DNA from: Bacillus sp. J37
Lineage (GTDB): Bacteria; Bacillota; Bacilli; Bacillales; Bacillaceae
Length of the DNA stretch: 64,000 nucleotides
NCBI RefSeq assembly: GCF_000518865.1
Contig: NZ_JAEK01000021.1
Span: forward strand, 16,386 to 80,385
Direction: 5' to 3'
Shown: piece after piece, positions 46,894-56,039 of the stretch
Layout of the letters: the number at the start of each line of letters is the position of its first letter
Position numbering within the stretch: the first letter of the stretch is position 1
Notes under the pieces: generated by a model
The model's input: only the letters and a program-made list of their open reading frames with translations
Database searches by the model: none
Told to the model about the DNA's origin: nothing
Translations under genes and position numbers: made by a program

Positions 46894-47915
46894 GATACCG
46901 ACACTCCCTCACTTTTTTCTTTTGCCTTTTTCACTGAAAAAACACCGAAAACTTTTTTTCTAAACTCAGGAGATTGTAATAAGCAAACAATTAAGACAAC
47001 AACTGCTTTTACGACAAGGTTTATTTCTGGTGCAATTCCAATTGAGTAAATCGTTGTCGTTAAACTTTGAATGATAAGGGCACCGATCACTGTTCCCATT
47101 AAGTAAAATCTTCCGCCATTCAATGATGTACCACCAATTACGACCGCTAATATGGCATCAAGCTCATACCATAACCCAGCATTATTACCATCTGCACTCG
47201 CTACATTTGAGCTTAGAATTAGACCACCAATCCCTGCACAAAGTCCAGAAAACACATAAACCATTAATAAAATATTTTTAGAGTTAATACCGGATAGCCT
47301 ACTAGCTTCAGGATTCGTTCCAACCGATTCAATAAATAATCCTAAAGCGGTTTTTCTTGTTAATAGAGACGCAATGATCAACACGACTGCTACGATAAAA
47401 ATGGAAAAAGGAAGCATAAGCCAATATCCTCCACCGATAAAGGTGTATGGATCATAATAGACTGTCATGATTTGACCATCAGTAATTAATTGGGCAATAC
47501 CTCGTCCAGCCACCATCAATATCAATGTGGCAACAATTGGTTGAACACCAATTCTCGAAACAAGCACACCATTCCATAGTCCCGTTAAAATAGAGATTCC
47601 AATAACCAATCCAATTGCAGTAAATAAAGGGAGTAAACTATCGCCATTTGCCCCACTTACGGTCATGGCACCAACTGCACCAGCCATCGCTATAACTGAA
47701 CCAACCCCTAAATCGACTCCTTTTGTTGCAATAACTAGAGTCATGCCAATTGAAACTAATAATAGTGGCGCTCCTCTATTAAGAATATCTATTAAACTAC
47801 CCGTTAAATAGCCGTTCCTCACTTCAATCGAAAAGAAGCTTTTATCAAAGAACAGATTGATGAATAAGATGATGAGTAAAACGACGATTGGCCAAAATAA
47901 TTTTGATTTCATCAT
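46890..47915 (-). CDS. Sugar ABC transporter permease (YtfT-like)
   Basis: This 341-residue RbsC-family permease has the motif KGVDLGVGSVIAMAGA and the loop GGTSLNGGRFYLMGTVIGAL. It is 30 percent or so like the next gene product by eye and forms a heterodimer with it in related systems. GGAGG precedes the double ATG, which overlaps the ATPase stop codon by four bases, so translation is coupled. Confidence 0.88.
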   Translation of the reverse strand: MMKSKLFWPIVVLLIILFINLFFDKSFFSIEVRNGYLTGSLIDILNRGAPLLLVSIGMTLVIATKGVDLGVGSVIAMAGAVGAMTVSGANGDSLLPLFTAIGLVIGISILTGLWNGVLVSRIGVQPIVATLILMVAGRGIAQLITDGQIMTVYYDPYTFIGGGYWLMLPFSIFIVAVVLIIASLLTRKTALGLFIESVGTNPEASRLSGINSKNILLMVYVFSGLCAGIGGLILSSNVASADGNNAGLWYELDAILAVVIGGTSLNGGRFYLMGTVIGALIIQSLTTTIYSIGIAPEINLVVKAVVVLIVCLLQSPEFRKKVFGVFSVKKAKEKSEGVSVS

Positions 47916-49429
47916 GTCACACCTCCAGCCATTGCTTTCATAATATCTTTTTGTGTAATTTGTTGATTATTTTCGATCTCTGAAACCTTTTTGTGATCTC
48001 GTAGAACAGCAATTTTTCGACAAGTTCGCAATACCTCTTCTATTTCAGATGAGACAAATAAAATGGACATCCCTTCTTTACTAAGTGAAACCATAAGCTT
48101 TTGAATTTCTGCTTTAGCACCTACATCAATACCTCTTGTTGGCTCATCTAAGATTAATAGATTAGGATTTGTAATCAGCCATCTGGCAAGCAAGACTTTT
48201 TGTTGGTTCCCACCGCTTAAATTTTTGATTAACTGCTCGGGATTTGGTGGATTGATGTTTAGTAATTTGATATATTCATCTGCAATTTCAATTTGTCTTT
48301 TCTTTGGGATATACCTAAACCACCCTTGTATTCCTTGCATGGCGAGTATCATATTTTCTCTTATTGTAAGGTCTGCAATAATCCCTTCTGTTTTGCGGTT
48401 TTCAGAACAAAAAGCAATTTTCTTTGAAATAGCTTGTTTCGGGGATGTAAGATTGGCTTTGCTTCCGTTTATCTTAAATTCACCTGTATCTGCTTTATCT
48501 GCTCCAAACAATAGCCTTGCCAACTCTGTTCTCCCTGAACCAAGAAGTCCAGCAAGGCCTACAATTTCTCCTTCATGGATTTCAATATCAAAAGGAGAAA
48601 TTTTCCCTTTCTTCGATATTTCTTTTCCTTCTAAAAAGAGCTTTTTCTTTTCATTTGAATGATTGGCTATTTCGTGATCATTGCTCTTTAGCTCATTTAG
48701 GTCTTTTCCAATCATTTTAGAAACTAATTCAAGTCTCTCGATATCATTTGTCATATATTCACCAATCCATTGGCCATTCCGTAAAACGGTTAATCGATCT
48801 GTTATTTCATAAATTTGGTCAAGAAAGTGGCTGACAAACACAATAGCTAAACCATCTTGTTTTAATTTCCGAATAACATTAAATAATTGATTAACTTCAT
48901 TTTGATCAAGGCTTGATGTTGGTTCATCCAAAATCAGGACCTTCGCAGAGACTAAAAGTGATCGTGCAATTGCTATCATTTGTTGAATCGCAACCGAATA
49001 GGAAGAAAGCAGCTTTGTTACATCAATATCTAAGTTTAATCTTGTTTGCAACAACTCTTTTGATTGCCTATTCATTTCCTTCCAGTCAAGACGACCTCTT
49101 TTCATTATTTCCCGGCCTATAAAGATATTTTCTACGACAGATAGATTCATACATAAATTCACCTCTTGGTAAACTGTGCTAATCCCAAGGTTTTGTGCTT
49201 CAAGTGGATTTGATACTTTTATTGGATTTTCCTCCAGAGTGATCGTCCCTTTATCAAACGTATACACACCTGTTAACACTTTAATTAATGTCGATTTTCC
49301 TGCACCATTCTCACCCATAAGTGCATGAACCTCACCTGGATAAAGTGTTAACTGCACATTAGATAAAGCTTTTACTCCTGGAAACTCCTTTGTTATTCCT
49401 TCCATGATGAGGACCGGAGTCTTTTTCAC
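47912..49429 (-). CDS. Sugar ABC transporter ATP-binding protein (YtfR/RbsA-like)
   Basis: This 505-residue protein has two ABC domains. The first has Walker A GENGAGKST and Walker B LLVSAKVLILDEPTSSLD. The second has a degenerate Walker A (GLLGSGRTEL), the signature NLSGGNQQKV and LILDEPTRGIDVG. This is the normal pattern of RbsA/MglA proteins. The frame reaches 49465, but GGAGG seven bases before GTG 49429 marks the start. It energises the two permeases and follows the binding protein gene after an attenuator-like hairpin. Confidence 0.9.
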   Translation of the reverse strand: MKKTPVLIMEGITKEFPGVKALSNVQLTLYPGEVHALMGENGAGKSTLIKVLTGVYTFDKGTITLEENPIKVSNPLEAQNLGISTVYQEVNLCMNLSVVENIFIGREIMKRGRLDWKEMNRQSKELLQTRLNLDIDVTKLLSSYSVAIQQMIAIARSLLVSAKVLILDEPTSSLDQNEVNQLFNVIRKLKQDGLAIVFVSHFLDQIYEITDRLTVLRNGQWIGEYMTNDIERLELVSKMIGKDLNELKSNDHEIANHSNEKKKLFLEGKEISKKGKISPFDIEIHEGEIVGLAGLLGSGRTELARLLFGADKADTGEFKINGSKANLTSPKQAISKKIAFCSENRKTEGIIADLTIRENMILAMQGIQGWFRYIPKKRQIEIADEYIKLLNINPPNPEQLIKNLSGGNQQKVLLARWLITNPNLLILDEPTRGIDVGAKAEIQKLMVSLSKEGMSILFVSSEIEEVLRTCRKIAVLRDHKKVSEIENNQQITQKDIMKAMAGGVT

Positions 49430-49459
49430 GCATTTCCCTCCCAAACTATTTATTTTAAA

Positions 49460-49504
49460 AGCCACTAGTCAGTAATACGAAGATATACTACTAATCTAGT
49501 GGCT
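49460..49504 (-). terminator. Hairpin between binding-protein and ATPase genes
   Basis: AGCCACTAG and CTAGTGGCT form a perfect nine-base stem with a 27-base loop, followed by TTTTAAAA on the minus strand. A partial terminator here would give more binding protein than membrane components, as is common in ABC operons. Confidence 0.55.
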
Positions 49505-49525
49505 ATATGTTTGTACATTCTTTAA

Positions 49526-50548
49526 TTAATATTCACGTGTTGGTAATAACTCTTCTGCTTGATCCATTGTATACATGCTTTCCTCGACAGCTACACGCTT
49601 TTCAATTTCTTCTCCGGCAAGATGTGCTTCAATCAAATCGACCATTTGCGGTCCAAACAATGGATTACATTCAATTGTGACATTCATTTTGCCTGCTGCC
49701 ATCGCCTCAAATGCTCCTCTTACTGCATCCACTCCGATGATTTTAATGTCTTCACCTGGCGTTAAACCATACTCTTCAATTGCTTGAATCGCACCGATGG
49801 CCATATCATCATTATGAGCGTATAAAACATCGATGTTTTCTCCATCAGATTTTAAGAATGCTTCCATAACTTCTTTTCCTTTAGCACGTGTGAAGTCACC
49901 TGTTTGAGATTTGGTGATTTTTAGATTTGGATGATCTTTAATCACCTCTTCAAACCCTTCTTTACGGTCGATCGCTGGAGCTGAACCTACTGTACCTTGA
50001 AGCTCAACAATATTCACATCACCTTCTGCATCCTTTGTTTCTTCGACTAACCAGTTTGCAGCTTTTCTTCCTTCTTCAACAAAGTCAGATCCTAAGAATG
50101 TTACCCAAAGTGAATCATCTTCAATATCTACAGCACGGTCTGCGAGGAATACGGGAATCCCTGCGTCTTTTGCTTCCTGTAATACCGTTTCAAATCCTGT
50201 TTCAACAACCGGTGAAAAGACAATTGCATCAACCTTTTGAGCGATAAAAGAACGAATTGCTTTAATTTGATTTTCTTGTTTTTGCTGAGCATCTGAAAAC
50301 TTTAACTCATGACCTGCAGCTTTTATGGCATCCTGCATAGACTTTGTATTTGCCGTTCTCCACTCACTCTCAGCCCCTACTTGTGAAAAACCGATGACTA
50401 ACTTTTCACTAGATTTAGAATCTCCCGAACTAGCACCACCAGATTCTGTATCTCCCCCTGTTCCTGCTGAACTACATGCGGCTAGTAAAAGCATAAGCGA
50501 CATCATTAGGAATAATACTGTTTTTCTTTTTAAAAGCTTTTTCATCAT
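49526..50548 (-). CDS. Sugar-binding lipoprotein of the ABC importer (YtfQ-like)
   Basis: This 340-residue periplasmic-binding-protein type I protein has a lipoprotein signal peptide with lipobox LLAACSS near residues 21-27 and a Gly/Ser-rich tether. The mature part starts KLVIGFSQVGAESEWRTANT, close to the YtfQ opening of galactofuranose systems, and contains YAHNDDMAIGAIQA. It sits on the outer face of the membrane and delivers sugar to the permeases. GGGGGAG precedes ATG 50548. It is first in the operon and divergent from the sensor genes at 50803-55872, which likely regulate it. A 14/16 cre lies upstream. Confidence 0.9.
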   Translation of the reverse strand: MMKKLLKRKTVLFLMMSLMLLLAACSSAGTGGDTESGGASSGDSKSSEKLVIGFSQVGAESEWRTANTKSMQDAIKAAGHELKFSDAQQKQENQIKAIRSFIAQKVDAIVFSPVVETGFETVLQEAKDAGIPVFLADRAVDIEDDSLWVTFLGSDFVEEGRKAANWLVEETKDAEGDVNIVELQGTVGSAPAIDRKEGFEEVIKDHPNLKITKSQTGDFTRAKGKEVMEAFLKSDGENIDVLYAHNDDMAIGAIQAIEEYGLTPGEDIKIIGVDAVRGAFEAMAAGKMNVTIECNPLFGPQMVDLIEAHLAGEEIEKRVAVEESMYTMDQAEELLPTREY

Positions 50549-50623
50549 TTGTTTCTCCCCCTCTTCTTTCTCATTCAGATTGTTTTATAACCAAACAACA
50601 TTCCTTTATTGGAATAACCTTAT

Positions 50624-50639
50624 TATAAAGCGTTTACAT
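50624..50639. promoter_or_regulatory. Probable cre before the ABC operon
   Basis: TATAAAGCGTTTACAT fits the cre consensus at 14 of 16 positions, 76 bases upstream of the binding protein gene. The 254-base divergent spacer also holds the promoter of the sensor operon. Confidence 0.5.
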
Positions 50640-50802
50640 ATTACCAGTGAATGGAATAACTTTCGAAAAAATTGCAAATCATTTAGTTTATAAATTGTTT
50701 TTGTTTATAAAATTGTAAATTCTTTTAAAAATGTGTAAAATCTTTTCATCTACTTTTAACTCTTTCTATAGTAGAATATTTCTAGAAGGGGGAGGAAGTT
50801 AA

Positions 50803-50818
50803 TTGAAAGCGCATCCAA
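50803..50818. promoter_or_regulatory. cre site overlapping the TTG start of the sensor gene
   Basis: TTGAAAGCGCATCCAA matches the cre consensus at 15 of 16 positions, and its first three bases are the start codon. CcpA bound here would act as a roadblock just after transcription begins. The overlap also explains the Lys-Ala-His codons at the N-terminus. Confidence 0.6.
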
Positions 50819-52503
50819 AATTATCTGATCTTTCATTACGAAAAAGAATAATCTTTGTTTTTTTGGTCATTTTGTTATTGCTTGCAACAATTAACTGTGT
50901 ACAAATTTATCTTTTCCTTGGATATGTTCGACAGTATAACGCGATGATGGAAACCATTAAATTAACGAATTCAATAAATGGTTCACTCAAGCAGAAGCTG
51001 GATGAGGAGATTAGGGATATTGCATACGGAAAAGTACTGTTCGAAAATGGTACTCAATATGATCACCTTAACAATATGTACCATAACTTAGATAAAATTG
51101 AACAGGATGATATTAATAGCCAATTTACTAAGGAAATTTCAGAGGTTCGCCAGACATTAACGACTACGACTGAATATATTGATAAACTTGGAGAACAAAT
51201 ACAAGATAATGCGTCTGCTGATACACGAAATATCACCTATGAATATATTACAATTCTAACAGACCTCATTGATGAAAAAGTTCAGTCACTCTTACAAAAA
51301 ACCCTTTTGGTAAAAGGGGAATCACAACATATCATATCCATTAACCTAAAACGAGATATTACTATTTATATTTGTGCATTTATTTCGGTCATTATGATCT
51401 CAATATTCTTTGCAATATATATATCCGGAAGCTTTGTAAAACCTATACGTCATTTAGGACAAAAAACAAATGAAATTGCTGAAGGAAATTTAACAATAGG
51501 AGCAATAACATATCCTTATAAAAATGAAATCGGAGAATTATGCCGCTCTTATAATCGAATGTTTCATAATTTAAAGGATATTATCTTAAGTGTGAGAAGA
51601 ACAAATGATTTAGTCGTGTTAACCTCAAAGGATATTCACCAAAGTATTCTGGAGAACCGACTGGCAGGAGAAGAAGTTGCCGAAGCCACACAAAAAATTT
51701 CAACCAATCTTCATACACAAGATCAACTCATCCAAAACTCAGTCTCAACATTTGAGCATCTGCTTTACAAATATAACGAAATACTAGGAAAATCAAATAA
51801 AATCAACCTCCAATCAAATGAAACCTTACATATTACAAATAAAATTACTAGTGAACTTATAACGTTTCATCAACAACTCGGACATATGAGTAAGATGATT
51901 TATTACATGAATACAGAATCAGAAGAACTACAGAGATTGTCAGGAGAAGTGAATGAAAATATTCGATTCATTAAACTTGTTTCAAAAGAATTTAATTTAC
52001 TGTACCTTTCTCTACTAAACGAGATGCCAAATCTTTCAGAAAATCAAATTGTATCGAACATATTTACTCAAATAAAGAAAATTTCTGATGAGACAGATAG
52101 AGTCTCACAACAATCTGATGACAAAACAAACGATATTTCAAGACGATCATCTTCAATCAGAAATCAAAACTCTGAAACACTAAAGAATATACAAGCCAGT
52201 AAAATCATAACTGAGGAAATACAGAGTGGCTTTAAAACGATTCTTTCGATTAGAAGTAAACAGCAAGTTGAAATTGAAAGTATAAAGCAAGACATGCATG
52301 AGGCGTTTAATCAAATGCTTTCTGTTCGTCAAATGATCTCAGACATTGAGCAAAGCTCTCAAATAACAAATGCAGAATTAGCCGGTATTGCTTCTATGGG
52401 AGAAGAACAGCTAACGACTCTTGAGGAAGTTTCTGATTCATCCTATAAACTTGTTGAACGAATTCAAGAAATGAAAGATAACATAAGGCAATTCAAAATA
52501 TAA
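50803..52503 (+). CDS. Membrane sensor with HAMP and degenerate chemoreceptor-like domain
   Basis: This 566-residue protein has TM1 (about 15-37), an extracytoplasmic helical region (38-183), TM2 (184-207), HAMP (about 208-262, FVKPIRHLGQKTNEIAEGNL) and a long coiled-coil similar to MCP signalling helices. The hairpin tip, normally the strongly conserved CheA-binding stretch, reads VSKEFNLLYLSLLNEMPNL, so kinase docking is probably lost. TTG 50803 follows GGGGGAGG with seven bases. It precedes a sensor kinase gene by 73 bases and probably assists that kinase in sensing the sugar or its binding protein. No known family name fits fully. Confidence 0.7.
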   Translation: MKAHPKLSDLSLRKRIIFVFLVILLLLATINCVQIYLFLGYVRQYNAMMETIKLTNSINGSLKQKLDEEIRDIAYGKVLFENGTQYDHLNNMYHNLDKIEQDDINSQFTKEISEVRQTLTTTTEYIDKLGEQIQDNASADTRNITYEYITILTDLIDEKVQSLLQKTLLVKGESQHIISINLKRDITIYICAFISVIMISIFFAIYISGSFVKPIRHLGQKTNEIAEGNLTIGAITYPYKNEIGELCRSYNRMFHNLKDIILSVRRTNDLVVLTSKDIHQSILENRLAGEEVAEATQKISTNLHTQDQLIQNSVSTFEHLLYKYNEILGKSNKINLQSNETLHITNKITSELITFHQQLGHMSKMIYYMNTESEELQRLSGEVNENIRFIKLVSKEFNLLYLSLLNEMPNLSENQIVSNIFTQIKKISDETDRVSQQSDDKTNDISRRSSSIRNQNSETLKNIQASKIITEEIQSGFKTILSIRSKQQVEIESIKQDMHEAFNQMLSVRQMISDIEQSSQITNAELAGIASMGEEQLTTLEEVSDSSYKLVERIQEMKDNIRQFKI

Positions 52504-52576
52504 GACCCGCAAGCTTATAACATTTTGTCGAAATTATACATAACTACTAATCATACTACTGGCAGGTTGGAGAGAT

Positions 52577-54319
52577 ATGAAATTTATCAAATGGATCGTA
52601 TCAAGTTTACGCGCGAAACTTCTAATGATGTTCCTTTTTTTAACGGTCATCCCTCTTATTCTTGTTGGGATGATTTCATATATGAAATCGTACGATATTT
52701 TTGCACAAAAATCATATTCATTAGCTCAAATCCAACTAGCACAATTACGAAGCGAATATGATGAGGTGATTCAAGACATTAAAAGATTTACTGAAATTGG
52801 GAAAAAGGATAGCACAGTCCAATTTTTAATAGATAAACAAAATACAGCTGAGGAATCGAAAAGCATTTTAGGAATGATAAAGCTTTACAGAGAAAGTTAT
52901 CAATATAGTGATAGTATCATGAATATTAAAATTATTGGACTTGATGGGAAAGCTGTAAGTGAAGATCGAGGAGTTCACCAATTAGATCGTCAAGCACTCA
53001 CTAAACCTCCATTTGTGACACTACTTGATGAACCTACGAAAACGTTGATTGAGCCAATCTATAAAAATAGTAATCCAGCACTTTCGATGACAAGTACGAT
53101 CGTATCCGATTCGTCTGAAGAAGTTATTGGTTTTATAGATATTGTCATTAAAGCTTCCGTTTTTAAGGATATTCTTCACGATGCTTCCTTAAGTAATTCA
53201 AGCACGGTTCAAATTCAATCTGAGTCTGGAACTATTTTATTCTCATATCCACAATTTTCAAAGACTTCACCATTCCTAGATCGAAAATCAATAGAAGAAA
53301 ACAGCTCTGGTTATTTTACGAAAGGGTCCACATTTTTTGTTTATGATACATCTGAATTAACCGGATGGAAATTTATAAGATATACACCATTAACAGAAAT
53401 TACGAAAGAAGCAAATGAAATAAGGAGTCTCATTGTCTTAACAGTTGGCTCAATATTAATTTTCACAATTGGATTATATATCTTTATTACTTCAAGATTG
53501 ATTCTTCCGCTTCGCTTATTAAAGAGGAAGATGAAACAAGCTTCCCAGGGGGATTTGGAAGTGAAATTTGAAAATAAAGGGACAGATGAAATTTCAGAAC
53601 TAGGTGAAAATTTTAATAGTATGCTCATAAAAATAAAGGATCTATTAACAAAAAGTGTCAATGAACAGAAACAGTTAAAAAAAGCAGAATTACGTACGAT
53701 GCAGGCCCAAATAAACCCTCACTTTCTATATAATTCACTTGAAACAATTATATGGATGGCGGAAGCCAGAAAAACTGGTCAAGTCATTGAAATTACAAAG
53801 GCCTTATCCCATTTTTTTAGAATTTCTTTAAGTAAAGGAAAGGATGTCATTCCTCTAGAAGATGAGATTAATCACATCCGGAATTATCTTACGATTCAAA
53901 AAATGAGATACCAAGATATCTTAGATGTAACCTTTCACTTAAATGAAGATATTTTAGAATATGAAATAATTAAATTAACACTTCAGCCTATTGTTGAAAA
54001 TGCAATCTATCATGGAATAAAAAATAAACGTGGCAAGGGGTTTGTACGAATTAAAGGTGATTTTACACCTGAAGGATATATTTCAATTGATGTAATAGAT
54101 AACGGTATTGGAATGAAAGAAGACAAATTAGAAGAAATTCGATCTCAATTATCTCAAGGTGTCCCATTTGAAAAAGAGCAAGGTGGCTTTGGTATGGTAA
54201 ATGTTCATCAAAGAATACATTTACACTATGGAGAACCTTTTGGTCTTACAATCAATAGCTGGTATGGGTCAGGTACACGTGTTAGTTTGATCATACCTGC
54301 AGAGGGGAGAAGCAGATGA
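52577..54319 (+). CDS. Sensor histidine kinase, YesM-like (LytS/HPK7 type)
   Basis: This 580-residue membrane kinase has TM1 (about 15-35), an extracytoplasmic Cache-like domain to about 285, TM2 (about 288-308), HAMP (310-360) and a His-kinase domain. The phosphorylated His is near residue 382 in AQINPHFLYNSLETI. The ATP-binding part has PIVENAIYHGI and DNGIGM. It pairs with the response regulator, whose ATG overlaps its stop. YesM-type kinases sense carbohydrates, often through a binding protein, and control ABC importers. Here the divergent sugar importer is the clear target. GGAGAG precedes ATG 52577. Confidence 0.9.
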   Translation: MKFIKWIVSSLRAKLLMMFLFLTVIPLILVGMISYMKSYDIFAQKSYSLAQIQLAQLRSEYDEVIQDIKRFTEIGKKDSTVQFLIDKQNTAEESKSILGMIKLYRESYQYSDSIMNIKIIGLDGKAVSEDRGVHQLDRQALTKPPFVTLLDEPTKTLIEPIYKNSNPALSMTSTIVSDSSEEVIGFIDIVIKASVFKDILHDASLSNSSTVQIQSESGTILFSYPQFSKTSPFLDRKSIEENSSGYFTKGSTFFVYDTSELTGWKFIRYTPLTEITKEANEIRSLIVLTVGSILIFTIGLYIFITSRLILPLRLLKRKMKQASQGDLEVKFENKGTDEISELGENFNSMLIKIKDLLTKSVNEQKQLKKAELRTMQAQINPHFLYNSLETIIWMAEARKTGQVIEITKALSHFFRISLSKGKDVIPLEDEINHIRNYLTIQKMRYQDILDVTFHLNEDILEYEIIKLTLQPIVENAIYHGIKNKRGKGFVRIKGDFTPEGYISIDVIDNGIGMKEDKLEEIRSQLSQGVPFEKEQGGFGMVNVHQRIHLHYGEPFGLTINSWYGSGTRVSLIIPAEGRSR

Positions 54320-55872
54320 AAAAAGTATTTTTAGTAGATGATGAAATGGCTATCCGTGCTGGGATAGGGAAAAGTGTTGATTGGAACCTAGAAGGGTTTA
54401 TCTATTGTGGCGATGCTTCTGATGGCGAAATGGCCCTTCCATTGATTGAAAAACACCAACCTGATATTGTCATTACTGACATTAAAATGCCTTTTATGGA
54501 TGGGCTGGAACTCAGTCGTATTCTTCGTGAAAATATGCCCTCAATAAAAATTATAATTCTAAGTGGTCATGATGAATTTGAATATGCTAGGGAAGCAATG
54601 CGTATTCAAGTTGCGGAGTATTGCTTAAAACCTGTAAGTTCTCTAGATTTACTTACTATTTTAAAAAAAGTCTCTTCAAAAATTGATGAGGAGGAACTGA
54701 AAAATAAAAGAATAAATGACCTAGAAAATCAAATTTCTCAAAATAAATCTGCTACTAGAAATAAATTTTTATATGAAATTTGTGAAGGCTCATATACCTC
54801 TTCAAGAGCAATAAAAGAGGCGACACAATTAAATATTAATCTAATCTCAAGCTATTATTATGTTGTTATTATTGAATATACAATTGAATCAGACTTTATT
54901 AACTGGATCGAAGAGGAATATGATTGTTTGCGATTTAGCAGAAAATTGAAGGAAACTATTTATATTATGAAAGGCGAATCAAAACAGACACTTGAATATG
55001 AAGCAGAGGTAATTCGAAAGCGTCTCCTCCTTGCGCATGAAGATTTACATCCAAAGAAACCATTAATATTTGGTATAGGAAGAGTAGAAAGTCGTATCAA
55101 AGGAATTTCTGTTTCGTTTTCGGAAGCTGATGAAGAAAAAAGCTATTCAAGTATTATTCATAAATACAGTTCTAAGGGAACTGAAATAGATATTGAATCA
55201 AAGAAAGAGCTCCAACATTTTAACCGCAGAGACTTAATTGACTTTTTAAAATTTGGACTTCCTAACGATATTTCTAGTTTTGCTCGTACCTATTCATCTT
55301 ATCTGTCAAAGGGAAATATTCGTTCACCTTTTACAACGTATTATTTTTTAATGGATTTTACTATAACGATTTCACATTATTTAAAAGAAGGAGAAATGGA
55401 CCGTCTTGAAGTTATGCAGGAGATTAATCAATTAGAAATGAAGGCGAGCTGGATTAGGAACTATAATGAGGTTCTAGCCTTTATAGAGGAAATGCTGCAC
55501 CTCGTGTTATCAACTAGAGATTGTTTAACAAGCAAATACTCATCATCCGTTCAAATGGCTATTGATTATATTAATAAAAATTTTCCCGACTCACAATTAT
55601 CGTTGCAAACAGTTGCTGATGCCGTAAATGTAAGTGCCTCCTATTTGAGTCATTTGTTTAGTCAGGAAACAGGTAAAACATTAATTGAATATTTGACAAA
55701 TACCCGTATTGATATGGCAAAAAATCTATTAAAGTCAACAAACAATAAAACCTATGAAATTGCCGACCAAGTTGGATATAGTGATTCACATTATTTTTGC
55801 AAAACTTTCAAAAAAATAACCGGATTAACAACAAAGCAATTTAAACATCAAAAACAAGATTTTTTAGTTTAA
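54316..55872 (+). CDS. Response regulator, YesN-like, with AraC DNA-binding domain
   Basis: This 518-residue protein has a receiver domain (1-120) with phosphoacceptor Asp55 in IVITDIKMPFMDG and acidic residues at 8-9. A long middle region follows (about 130-410), then a C-terminal AraC double helix-turn-helix (about 415-515, LSLQTVADAVNVSASYLSHL). It overlaps the kinase gene by four bases (ATGA). By analogy with YesN regulators it should activate the divergent importer and arabinanase operon when the cognate sugar is present. Confidence 0.9.
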   Translation: MKKVFLVDDEMAIRAGIGKSVDWNLEGFIYCGDASDGEMALPLIEKHQPDIVITDIKMPFMDGLELSRILRENMPSIKIIILSGHDEFEYAREAMRIQVAEYCLKPVSSLDLLTILKKVSSKIDEEELKNKRINDLENQISQNKSATRNKFLYEICEGSYTSSRAIKEATQLNINLISSYYYVVIIEYTIESDFINWIEEEYDCLRFSRKLKETIYIMKGESKQTLEYEAEVIRKRLLLAHEDLHPKKPLIFGIGRVESRIKGISVSFSEADEEKSYSSIIHKYSSKGTEIDIESKKELQHFNRRDLIDFLKFGLPNDISSFARTYSSYLSKGNIRSPFTTYYFLMDFTITISHYLKEGEMDRLEVMQEINQLEMKASWIRNYNEVLAFIEEMLHLVLSTRDCLTSKYSSSVQMAIDYINKNFPDSQLSLQTVADAVNVSASYLSHLFSQETGKTLIEYLTNTRIDMAKNLLKSTNNKTYEIADQVGYSDSHYFCKTFKKITGLTTKQFKHQKQDFLV

Positions 55873-55889
55873 GCTTTGGAATTAAACGA

Positions 55890-55913
55890 TTCCTATCCTT
55901 TTTAGGATAGGAA
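55890..55913 (+). terminator. Terminator of the sensor operon
   Basis: TTCCTATCCT and AGGATAGGAA form a perfect ten-base stem with a four-base loop, 17 bases after the response regulator stop. The T-rich tail is weak. Confidence 0.6.
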
Positions 55914-55996
55914 GTATCATTTCTAATTTTCTTACAAAATTTGGGAGGTTTTAATCGTCTATTTACGCTTAAATTAGTAAACTTTCTTAATATAAA

Positions 55997-56031
55997 AAGA
56001 CCAGAGGTTTAATGTTCTTACCTCTGGTCTT
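55997..56031 (-). terminator. Terminator of the araD-araA operon
   Basis: AAGACCAGAGGT and ACCTCTGGTCTT form a perfect 12-base stem with an 11-base loop, directly beyond the araA stop at 56040. It ends in TTTTTATA on the minus strand. Confidence 0.8.
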
Positions 56032-56039
56032 CGTTCATC

